A stretch of DNA of 48,897 nucleotides, taken from Brevibacterium sp. p3-SID960 (GTDB lineage: Bacteria; Actinomycetota; Actinomycetes; Actinomycetales; Brevibacteriaceae). Below, piece by piece: positions 42,828 through 48,897 of the stretch. The translations under genes were made by a program, and so were the position numbers. Below the pieces are notes generated by a model. That model had not been told where the DNA came from and ran no database searches. It saw only the letters and a program-made list of their open reading frames with translations. The stretch covers positions 1 through 48,897 of the forward strand of contig NZ_JALXKS010000019.1 of NCBI RefSeq assembly GCF_025144725.1, written 5' to 3'. Each line of letters opens with the position of its first letter. Positions within the stretch are counted from its first letter, which is position 1.

Positions 42828-44828
42828 TCAGTGGGAGGCGGTGGAGGAGGGTTGAGGGGCACCCGCGGTGCCAGTGGGCCTCGGGCGTGGTCGGTGCAGG
42901 AGGAGCGTGGTGAGCAGAACCGCGAGCGGGGTCACTCCGGCCAGCAGCACGGCGGTGCCCGCACGCTGCTGGTCGGCGGTGATGGGCGGCCCCCAGGTGC
43001 GGGCGAGGTTGCCGAACCAGTCCACCTCGAGGACGGGGGTGACACCGGACGCGAGCACGGTCGCCCAGAGCAGGAGCGCCCCGGCCAGCCCGGCCACGGC
43101 AACGGTGCGCCGGGACAGTGTTCGTGCCGCGGTTCGGGGGCGGGTCACCGTGGTCATGAACCAGAACCCGATGAGCAGGAAGTACAGGTTGGCCATCTGG
43201 TGGGCGATCCAGAAATCCAGGGCCAGGCGCAGCAGCGGGGTGTAGTAGAGCAGACCGAGCGAGACGGCCACCACCGCACCGCTGAGCAGCGGGTTCCGCA
43301 GCGCTGGGCCGGCGGCTGAGCCGGCGGCGTGCAGCCATTCCCGGGGTCCTCGGCTGCCGTCGGTGCGCCGGTCCACGGTCAGGGCCAGCAGGTCCAGCGG
43401 AGCCCCGAGGGCCAACAGCAGCGGGATGACCACGGTGATGGCCAACAGCATGACGGTGTGCACGCTGATGAGCACCATGCCGTAGATCGTCGGGGCCGCG
43501 CAGGTCACATAGACGAGGACGAGCAGTCCGGTCAGCCAGGTGGCGGTGTGCTGCCACGGCCACCGATGCCCGACAGCGCGTGCCTTGCGCACGCCGAGGA
43601 GATACACGGCGGCTGCGGTGAGGGCGAAGGCCACCCAGAGCCAGTCCCACCGCCACTCGGTGAACCACCGGGACCAGGTCAGGTCCGGCGGCAACAGGTA
43701 GCCGGTGAGGATTTCGGCCGGGGTGATCGCCGGTTCCGGTTCCCGGGGGACCGGCGGAGCGGTCCGGCCGAGGGCCCCGGTGACCCCGATGACTCCGGCC
43801 ATGATGAGCACTTCGGCGATGACCAGCCGCCAGGCCGTCTGCCCGCCGGGCTTGCGCCCGACCTGGGCGATGGCCCAGCTGCGATAGGCCAGCCCGATGG
43901 CGCCGAGCAGCAGGGTTGCGGCGAGCTTGATGAGGATCAGCTGACCGTACCGGCTCAGCAGCCCCTCCCACCCGCCGAGGCGGAGCACGGAGTTGAGCAC
44001 GCCGGAGGCCAGGACGAGGAAGAACGCCACACCGGCCAGCGCCGAGAAGCGGGAGAGCACCGATTTCGCCAGGTGGGCACCGTGGTTGGAGGCGAGGATC
44101 GGAGCGGTGACGGCCAGGGCCGCCACACCGCCGACCCACACCAGCACGCCGAGCCAGTGCACGGCCAGCGCACCGACGCCGGCGAAGTGGTCGTCGCTGC
44201 CGGCGGCGTGCCCGATCAGCGAGATCGGGACGATGGTGGCCAGGGCGAGCAGGGCCGTGCCGGCCAGGCCGGTGGTGGAGCGGACGAGGAAGGTCAGGTT
44301 GCACACGAGGAAGGCAATCAGGGTGATCGCACCCCACGCCTGCCCGACGAGCAGATCGGTGAGGAAGTAGGCCAGCTGGCTGGCGAACTCGGCACTGTCC
44401 GACACCGGCTGGCCGGCGAGATTGGCATAGGTCAGCACCAGCACGACCACCGCAGCTCCCAGCCACACGAGGGACACGACGGCGGCGACCGCCCGCACGC
44501 GGGCGAATGCCGGGTGCGGGCGCGAAGGCCCTGGTGCCGACTCGTCATCTCCGGGGGGCAGGATCGTTGCCGCGAAGATCAGGCAGCCAGCAACCACGGC
44601 CAGCGCCAGGTGGTGCACGGTCAGCGCGATCGGCAGCGCCCAGCGCACGAACGCGCCGGGATCCAACGCTTCGCGTTCTGCCGCCGCCCCGGAGAACGCC
44701 GCGCTTGCCACGACAGCGGCGACCGCGACCGCAAAGGCGGCCACGAGCCAGGCCGCGGAGCGCCGGCGCCCGGCCGGAGCTTCGGTTGGGGCGCTACCCA
44801 TCGGATGGCATTCGGAGTCCGGGGGCAC
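42828..44828 (-). CDS. CopD-CtaG fusion membrane protein
   Basis: A 666-residue polytopic protein. Residues about 60-330 form a CopD copper-resistance domain (SLIGHAAGSDDHFAGVGALA, VHWLGVLVWVGGVAAL with conserved His). Residues about 375-640 form a caa3-type CtaG oxidase-assembly domain (CAAPTIYGMVLISVHTVMLL and HQMANLYFLLIGFWFM). This fusion is known from actinobacteria and is linked to copper uptake or delivery to cytochrome oxidase. Start GTG 44828, three bases after the copC stop codon, with GAGG at good spacing. It works with the CopC protein encoded just upstream. Confidence 0.9.
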   Translation of the reverse strand: MPPDSECHPMGSAPTEAPAGRRRSAAWLVAAFAVAVAAVVASAAFSGAAAEREALDPGAFVRWALPIALTVHHLALAVVAGCLIFAATILPPGDDESAPGPSRPHPAFARVRAVAAVVSLVWLGAAVVVLVLTYANLAGQPVSDSAEFASQLAYFLTDLLVGQAWGAITLIAFLVCNLTFLVRSTTGLAGTALLALATIVPISLIGHAAGSDDHFAGVGALAVHWLGVLVWVGGVAALAVTAPILASNHGAHLAKSVLSRFSALAGVAFFLVLASGVLNSVLRLGGWEGLLSRYGQLILIKLAATLLLGAIGLAYRSWAIAQVGRKPGGQTAWRLVIAEVLIMAGVIGVTGALGRTAPPVPREPEPAITPAEILTGYLLPPDLTWSRWFTEWRWDWLWVAFALTAAAVYLLGVRKARAVGHRWPWQHTATWLTGLLVLVYVTCAAPTIYGMVLISVHTVMLLAITVVIPLLLALGAPLDLLALTVDRRTDGSRGPREWLHAAGSAAGPALRNPLLSGAVVAVSLGLLYYTPLLRLALDFWIAHQMANLYFLLIGFWFMTTVTRPRTAARTLSRRTVAVAGLAGALLLWATVLASGVTPVLEVDWFGNLARTWGPPITADQQRAGTAVLLAGVTPLAVLLTTLLLHRPRPRPTGTAGAPQPSSTASH

Positions 44829-44831
44829 CGG

Positions 44832-45470
44832 TCATGCCTCGTCGCTTTCCAACCGCCGGCGGCGGGCCACTACGGCGACGACGACAAGCCCCAGCGCGAT
44901 GACGAGGAGGGCCAGGACGATCACGAAACTGAGCGGCACTCCCGTGTCGGCTTCGTCGGCGGCCGCCTGCTGAGTCTCCGCCTGCGGCTGCTCCGGCGCG
45001 GCGGGCTCGGCCACGGGCTGCGCCGGCTGGGAAGACCCGGCCCCTGCCTGTTCCGGGTTGGGGGAGGAGGAAGCACCGGCACCGTCGGTCGCGGTGAAGG
45101 AGAACGAGCCGTCGATCGGATGGGAATCCGAGGACACGACCCGCCAGGTCACCGTGTACTCACCGGCGGGCGCCTCGGGATTGACCGGCTGGACGGCCAT
45201 GTTGCCATCGATCTCGACGCCTCCCTCGGCCCAGTTCGTCCCCGCCGCGTCCTTGATCAGGATCTCCGACCCCATCGACAGAGGAGCGTTGGAGAAGGAG
45301 ACCTCAATCGCCTCGGGGACGGCATCCAGGCTCTGCCCGTCTTCGGGATTCGTCCCGGTCACGACGTCATGCGCCGACGCCGGAGCGACCGGCAGCAGGA
45401 CGACCGCCACCAGCACTGCCAGAACGCTCACGAGGCGGCTGACCGGCCGCACTGCAACGCTGCGAATCAA
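44832..45470 (-). CDS. copC: CopC-domain copper-binding protein
   Basis: A 212-residue exported protein. A signal peptide ends at PASAHD, giving the N-terminal His copper ligand. The CopC domain (about 34-130) ends SSDSHPIDGSFSFTA. A Gln/Pro/Ala linker and a C-terminal membrane helix (about 180-203) follow. The start is TTG 45470, supported by AGGAGG six bases upstream. That TTG overlaps TGA (TTGA), the original stop of ccdA before the IS insertion, so copC was once translationally coupled to ccdA. It is paralogous to the CopC protein at 18018. Confidence 0.9.
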   Translation of the reverse strand: MIRSVAVRPVSRLVSVLAVLVAVVLLPVAPASAHDVVTGTNPEDGQSLDAVPEAIEVSFSNAPLSMGSEILIKDAAGTNWAEGGVEIDGNMAVQPVNPEAPAGEYTVTWRVVSSDSHPIDGSFSFTATDGAGASSSPNPEQAGAGSSQPAQPVAEPAAPEQPQAETQQAAADEADTGVPLSFVIVLALLVIALGLVVVAVVARRRRLESDEA

Positions 45471-45536
45471 TTTCTACCTCCTGTAGAGAACGGGGTCAGG
45501 GTACCAGCCCGCGCCTGTGACTGTGGGGGAGCAATG
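45467..45536 (-). pseudogene. Detached 3' end of ccdA beyond the IS element
   Basis: These bases, in the ccdA frame, encode the last 21 codons of the uninterrupted gene (ending FSTGGRN, then TGA at 45467-45469). They are separated from the rest of ccdA by the IS3 element and carry one ATG target-site copy (45534-45536). Joined to 46869-47680 they give an open frame of 879 bases. Confidence 0.85.
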
Positions 45537-45563
45537 TGGATCGCCCCGAGTTCGGTGGAGAGC

Positions 45564-46499
45564 TCATAGCGGTACGCCAGCCACCTCTGGCCGACTGGTT
45601 TCAGTGTAGTAGTGTTCCTCGAACTGCGCTGGAGCGAGGTCTCCGCAGTACGAATGCGGGCGGGTGTGGTTATACCAATGAACCCATTCCAAAGTCGCGA
45701 ATTCCACAGCATCACGACCGGTCCACGGGCCCTCGCGCCACACCACCTCTTTCTTATATAGTTTATTCAGCGCTTCTGCTGCGGCATTATCATAAGAATC
45801 TCCAGTCGAACCGACCGAGGCTTCTATTCCAGCTTCACGTAGACGCTCTGTATAAGCAATGGAAACATACTGGCTCCCCTTGTCCGAATGATGAATTAAC
45901 TGGTCGATGCTCCTGTTCTTTCGTTTCCTTTCCCATAACGCGTGCTCCAGAGCATCCAGCGCCAAATCGGTTCGTAGAGTCGTGTCGACTCGCCACCCAA
46001 CAATCATTCGGGAAAACAGATCCGTGACGAAAGCGACATAGGCGAAACCAGTCCATGTCGGCACATAGGTGATATCGGCGACCCAGCGAGTATCAGGAGT
46101 ATCTGCGGTGAAATCCCGCTGGACGAGGTCACCCGGATACGAAGCGGTCTTGGTCTGCCGTGTCGTAGTCGTCGACCGGGCATTGGACACCCCGGCCAGC
46201 CCCAGGGCGCGCATACGGCGTTCGACCGTGCACCTGGCGATCGGCTCGTTCGGGTAGAGCCGGCGCAGCATCACCCACACTTTCCGTGCGCCGAACAATC
46301 CACGATTGTCAGAATGCACTTTCCGAATCCGATCATCCCATTTCGCGTCAGCTTGTTTCCGGGCTGAGACCGGTCTCGTCTTTCTCGCGTAATACGAGCT
46401 CGCAGCGAACTGTACACCTGTCTGAGACAGTGTTCGACAGATCGGCTCGACTCCGAACTCATGGCGATGATCATCGATGAAACCATCGATATCTGTCAG
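45564..46499 (-). CDS. IS3-family transposase OrfB (DDE integrase)
   Basis: About 310 residues in the -1 frame relative to orfA, overlapping its end. The frame has no good start of its own: it is open from before 46499 (LTDIDGFIDDHRHEFGVEP), and the first ATG is only at 46319. This fits production as an OrfAB fusion by -1 frameshifting, as in other IS3 elements. The catalytic core shows WVADITYVPTWTG (first Asp), FVTDLFSRMIVGW (second Asp) and DNAAAEALNKLYKKE (Glu). The C-terminal WVHWYNHTRPHSYCGDLAP is typical. All catalytic residues are intact. Confidence 0.9.
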   Translation of the reverse strand: MTDIDGFIDDHRHEFGVEPICRTLSQTGVQFAASSYYARKTRPVSARKQADAKWDDRIRKVHSDNRGLFGARKVWVMLRRLYPNEPIARCTVERRMRALGLAGVSNARSTTTTRQTKTASYPGDLVQRDFTADTPDTRWVADITYVPTWTGFAYVAFVTDLFSRMIVGWRVDTTLRTDLALDALEHALWERKRKNRSIDQLIHHSDKGSQYVSIAYTERLREAGIEASVGSTGDSYDNAAAEALNKLYKKEVVWREGPWTGRDAVEFATLEWVHWYNHTRPHSYCGDLAPAQFEEHYYTETSRPEVAGVPL

Positions 46500-46816
46500 C
46501 GGCGGTCGAGCTCCGCCTGGGCAAAATACGCACTCGCTTTCCGCAGGATCTCATTAGCCCGGCGCAGTTCTCGAACTTCCTTTTCCAAGTCCGTGATGCG
46601 TTGTTTGTCATCGCTCGTCATTCCTGGCGCTTTACCGGAATCCACATGGTTTTGCTTCACCCAATTACGGAGGGTGTTCTTGTTGATTCCGACCTGTTCA
46701 CCGACCAGCCGGCACGCGGCACTCACAGCCAGTGCGGGTTCGCAGGCCAGCTTCTCGTTGACCATACGCACAGCACGGTCACGGACTTCTGCAGGGTACT
46801 TACTCGGTGCGGGCAT
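46496..46816 (-). CDS. IS3-family transposase OrfA
   Basis: A 106-residue protein with an N-terminal helix-turn-helix (YPAEVRDRAVRMV ... CRLVGEQVGINKNTLRNWVK) and a leucine-zipper-like C-terminal coiled coil (DKQRITDLEKEVRELRRANE, ILRKASAYFAQ). It binds the IS ends and, fused to OrfB by frameshifting, makes the active transposase. Start ATG 46816, inside the right end of the element. Confidence 0.93.
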   Translation of the reverse strand: MPAPSKYPAEVRDRAVRMVNEKLACEPALAVSAACRLVGEQVGINKNTLRNWVKQNHVDSGKAPGMTSDDKQRITDLEKEVRELRRANEILRKASAYFAQAELDRR

Positions 46817-46837
46817 GTTCCTATCCTCTCGGTTAAA

Positions 46838-47680
46838 TCAAACCCTCCACCAGACCCGGGGCGATCCAATGGCGAACCCTGGGTGGACGCATCTGGCCCA
46901 TCCGATGGTGGTCTGGAAGCCGCCGATCATGCCCTGCAGGCTGTTGACCCAGTGGGTCCAGACCCCGGTGACCAGGAGCAGTCCGATGATGATGAGCATC
47001 CCGCCGCCGATCCGGCTGATCAGGATCTGATGGTCTCTGGCCCATTGCAGTCTGCCGGTGCCCTTGACGATGAGCACGGCCACGACGATGAACGGCACCC
47101 CGAGTCCGAGGCAGTACATCAGCGTCAGCGCCGCGCCGCGCCAGATGCCGTCGGTGCCGGTGGCGCCGAAGCTGGTCGACAGGGCCAGAACCGCTGCCAG
47201 TGTGGGGCCCATGCACGGGGCCCAGCTGAGCGCGAAGGTGGCACCGAGCGCGGGCGCACCCCACAGGCCGGCGGGTGGCCGCTTGCTGATCTGGGTGCTG
47301 CGCTGGAACATGCCGATGCCGCCCATGAATACGATGCCGGCGATGATGACGACGATCCCCATCACCCGGTTGAGGACATCGGCCCACTGGCTGAGCAGCA
47401 CACCGGCCGCGCTGAACGCCAGGCCTATGGTGACGAAGACGACGGCGAAGCCAGAAATGAACAGCGATACCCCGATGATGACCTTGCTGGTCTTCCGGTC
47501 GGTCAGCGCGGTGGCGCCCAGCCCGGTGACGTAGCCGACGTAGCCGGGGACCAGCGGCAGAACGCAGGGGGAGAAGAACGAGACCGCCCCGGCCAGGACG
47601 GCCACCGGGATCGCCAGCAGCATCGGCCCGGTCAGCACGGTCTGCGAGAACACCTCGCCGATGGGAGCCGCCAGTGTCAT
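46838..47680 (-). CDS. ccdA: CcdA-type cytochrome c biogenesis/thiol transport protein, 3' end replaced by IS
   Basis: A 280-residue membrane protein of the DsbD/CcdA family that carries reducing equivalents from cytoplasmic thioredoxin to extracytoplasmic partners. The redox Cys lie in FFSPCVLPLVPGYVGYV and LSWAPCMGPTLAAVLAL within six helices. The gene is coupled to tlpA by ATGA. The last nine residues (GSPRVWWRV) and the stop codon come from the IS3 right end. Without the insertion the protein would have 292 residues, with a different 21-residue tail. The membrane core is untouched, so function may survive, but the link to copC is broken. Confidence 0.92.
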   Translation of the reverse strand: MTLAAPIGEVFSQTVLTGPMLLAIPVAVLAGAVSFFSPCVLPLVPGYVGYVTGLGATALTDRKTSKVIIGVSLFISGFAVVFVTIGLAFSAAGVLLSQWADVLNRVMGIVVIIAGIVFMGGIGMFQRSTQISKRPPAGLWGAPALGATFALSWAPCMGPTLAAVLALSTSFGATGTDGIWRGAALTLMYCLGLGVPFIVVAVLIVKGTGRLQWARDHQILISRIGGGMLIIIGLLLVTGVWTHWVNSLQGMIGGFQTTIGWARCVHPGFAIGSPRVWWRV

Positions 47681-48288
47681 GCCGACTCGTCCAGCACGTC
47701 AGCGATCAGCGCCTTGAGGGTGGACTCATCGACCGCCCCGACCACCCGGGCCGCCGGCCTCCCCTGGGCGTCGAGGACGACCGTGGAGGGCACCGCCTGC
47801 GGCGGCAGCACGGTGCTCAGTGCTGCCACCCCGATCCCGTCCTGATCCAGCATGGACGGAAACGTCAGGCCGAAGGTGTTCGCGAACGCCTCGGCGGCCG
47901 GGGCCCGATCGCGGACGTTGATGCCCAGGAACTGCACGCCGTCGTCCTGGTACCGCTCGTAGTTGGCCTGCAGGGCGGGAGCCTCCTTGCGGCACGGGGG
48001 GCACGCGGCGTACCAGAGGTTGAGCACCACCGGGGCACCGCGCCAGTCGGCGATGTCGAAGCTGGTGCCATCGGTGTACTCGGCGGCCAGCTCGATCGGT
48101 TCGCCCCGCTCGCCCACGGCAAGCTGGGTGATGACACCAGATCCGGCTACATAGCCCTGCTCGCTGCCGGCCTGCCCGGCCAGCTCATCATCGGCGCCAC
48201 CGCACCCGGCCAGCCCGAGCGCGATGATGGCGGTGAGAGCACCGGACCGGCGGATCAACGACCGGCGTGACACCTGCGGGGACAACAC
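47677..48288 (-). CDS. TlpA/ResA-like lipoprotein disulfide reductase
   Basis: A thioredoxin-fold protein on the outer face of the membrane. A basic SRRSLIRR start, hydrophobic core and lipobox GLAGC mark a lipoprotein, followed by a TlpA domain with AACPPCRKEAPAL and the cis-Pro region AVPSTVVLDAQG. It should be kept reduced by CcdA, whose gene overlaps by ATGA, and in turn reduce target thiols such as apocytochrome or copper-site cysteines. I prefer GTG 48288 because it gives a normal signal peptide and follows AGGAG; a TTG at 48369 would add 27 residues. Confidence 0.88.
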   Translation of the reverse strand: MLSPQVSRRSLIRRSGALTAIIALGLAGCGGADDELAGQAGSEQGYVAGSGVITQLAVGERGEPIELAAEYTDGTSFDIADWRGAPVVLNLWYAACPPCRKEAPALQANYERYQDDGVQFLGINVRDRAPAAEAFANTFGLTFPSMLDQDGIGVAALSTVLPPQAVPSTVVLDAQGRPAARVVGAVDESTLKALIADVLDESA

Positions 48289-48375
48289 TCTTTTCAAACT
48301 CCTGACGATGAGCAGCTCGACTGTTGACGGCTTCACGCCGATGGGACGGGTTCCAGAGTCTCGGGGCAACGGACG

Positions 48376-48762
48376 TCACGCATCGCATCCTCCCGGAAGG
48401 GACTGCTGCTCGGCGGCGCGCACGTAGTTGCAGCACACGTTGTCCGACTTGCCAGTGACAGTCAGCAGCGCCTCGACCTGAGCGAGCAGCTCGAGCACCT
48501 CGGGCCGGCTCAGCGAGTAGTGCACGCTGCGCCCCTGCGCCCTGCCGGCGACCAGACCGCAGTCGCGCAAGCAGGCCATGTGTGCAGACACCGTCGATTG
48601 GGCCAGCTCCAGCTCGCTCACCAGATCGGATACGCGCGCCTCCTCCACCGCCAGCTGCTTGACGATGGCCAACCGCGTCGGATCGCTGAGCGAGTGGAAC
48701 ACGGCCGCGACAGGAGCAAGCCCCCTGGCACGGTCCGACCGCGCCTCACTGATAATCGTCAC
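48376..48762 (-). CDS. ArsR/SmtB-family repressor, CmtR-like with Cys-rich tail
   Basis: A 128-residue winged-helix repressor closely related to the one at 38925. Its recognition region LAQSTVSAHMACLRDCGLV has Cys64 and Cys68, the CmtR cadmium/lead pair. Unlike its paralogue, the tail has Cys110, Cys111 and Cys126, so a complete thiolate site is available. Start GTG 48762, six bases after TATCAT, suggests a leaderless transcript. It is first in the operon that continues with tlpA and ccdA, so it probably autoregulates the whole operon. The remaining 135 bases of the window upstream hold no gene I can see. Confidence 0.9.
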   Translation of the reverse strand: MTIISEARSDRARGLAPVAAVFHSLSDPTRLAIVKQLAVEEARVSDLVSELELAQSTVSAHMACLRDCGLVAGRAQGRSVHYSLSRPEVLELLAQVEALLTVTGKSDNVCCNYVRAAEQQSLPGGCDA

Positions 48763-48774
48763 GCGCCGATGATA
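48751..48774 (-). promoter_or_regulatory. ArsR operator overlapping -10 box and start codon
   Basis: On the minus strand TATCATCG-N8-CGATTATC covers the -10 hexamer TATCAT (48774-48769) and the GTG start (48762). Spacing and both half-sites match the site at 38913-38936, while the middle eight bases differ. Confidence 0.7.
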
Positions 48775-48897
48775 TCCGGAATCCTGATCTTCTCCGCACG
48801 GGGCCTCCACGGACGAAGCGAGAAGGAGTCGAAGGTGGAAGCACGCTCTGGCCACTCCGATACGTGCGAAGGACGAGGCAGGCACCACGCCCACGTG

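Larger units (their letters stand above)
45537..46868 (-). mobile_element. IS3-family insertion sequence, 1332 bp
   Basis: Terminal inverted repeats begin TGGATCGCCCCG at both ends and continue with GGTGGAG (left 45537-45566, right 46868-46838). A 3-bp direct repeat ATG flanks the element (45534-45536 and 46869-46871), as expected for IS3 elements. Inside are orfA and orfB on the minus strand. It is inserted near the 3' end of ccdA in the same orientation as the host operon. Perfect target repeats and intact ORFs suggest a recent event. Confidence 0.93.

Noticed and set aside
43329..45569. 746-codon plus-strand reading frame opposite copD-ctaG and copC
   Set aside because: Antisense shadow typical of high-GC DNA. 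The opposite strand encodes clear CopD, CtaG and CopC domains.
45554..46852. Shorter IS boundaries at the GGTGGAG motif
   Set aside because: No target duplication fits these ends, whereas TGGATCGCCCCG ends at 45537/46868 are flanked by a perfect ATG repeat and restore the ccdA frame.

Overview
The window is high-GC bacterial chromosome (my rough estimate is mid-to-high 60s percent GC). Genes are densely packed, GTG and TTG starts are common, several promoters look leaderless, and a DinB/DUF664-type (mycothiol-transferase-like) gene is present. This points to an actinobacterium, probably of the Micrococcales and perhaps Brevibacterium-like. That placement is inference from gene content and style; no rRNA or tRNA gene is present to test it.

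Layout. (1) 1-9.5 kb: a CDP-alcohol phosphatidyltransferase and an osmoprotectant-type lipoprotein overlap by ATGA. They are followed by a C45-type acyltransferase/hydrolase, a YyaL-type thioredoxin-domain protein, a decayed PhnB-like gene beside an intact two-domain VOC gene, an AraC regulator and a DUF559-type nuclease-like protein. (2) 9.5-26.5 kb: mostly housekeeping. It holds M18 aminopeptidase, two MFS exporters, a DUF1684 fusion protein, M13 peptidase, a DinB-like protein, low-molecular-weight tyrosine phosphatase, a CopC protein, glycerate kinase, phosphoglucomutase, rhodanese, a TM2 protein and a succinate/acetate CoA-transferase. Tandem repeat arrays sit directly at the 3' ends of several of these genes. 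(3) 26.6-30.3 kb: a TetR regulator divergent from an APH-like phosphotransferase, a histidine phosphatase and an SDR. The layout suggests acyl-CoA/fatty-acid metabolism, and two similar palindromes mark the probable TetR sites. (4) 30.6-37.4 kb: GltS symporter, a membrane protein, a CPBP protease, and a NarL-type two-component system followed by a DUF4097 protein.

(5) 37.5-48.9 kb: a metal/thiol region. A CsoR-family regulator lacks the copper-ligand histidine and resembles persulfide-sensing CstR. It faces a small Cys-rich protein whose promoter carries a CsoR-like palindrome. Next come an ICMT-type methyltransferase, a CmtR-like ArsR repressor with a CDF efflux pump, a cell-wall hydrolase-like protein, and a seven-gene minus-strand operon: ArsR, TlpA, CcdA, CopC, CopD-CtaG, DsbA and VKOR. 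Both ArsR genes share the operator pattern TATCATCG-N8-CGATT, overlapping the -10 box and the start codon.

The seven-gene operon is interrupted by an IS3-family element (45537-46868, 3-bp target duplication ATG). Removing the element and one ATG copy restores a 292-codon ccdA whose TGA overlaps the TTG start of copC. The intact operon would combine a cysteine-based metal sensor, transfer of reductant across the membrane, oxidative disulfide formation and copper handling. It is the most interesting system in the window.
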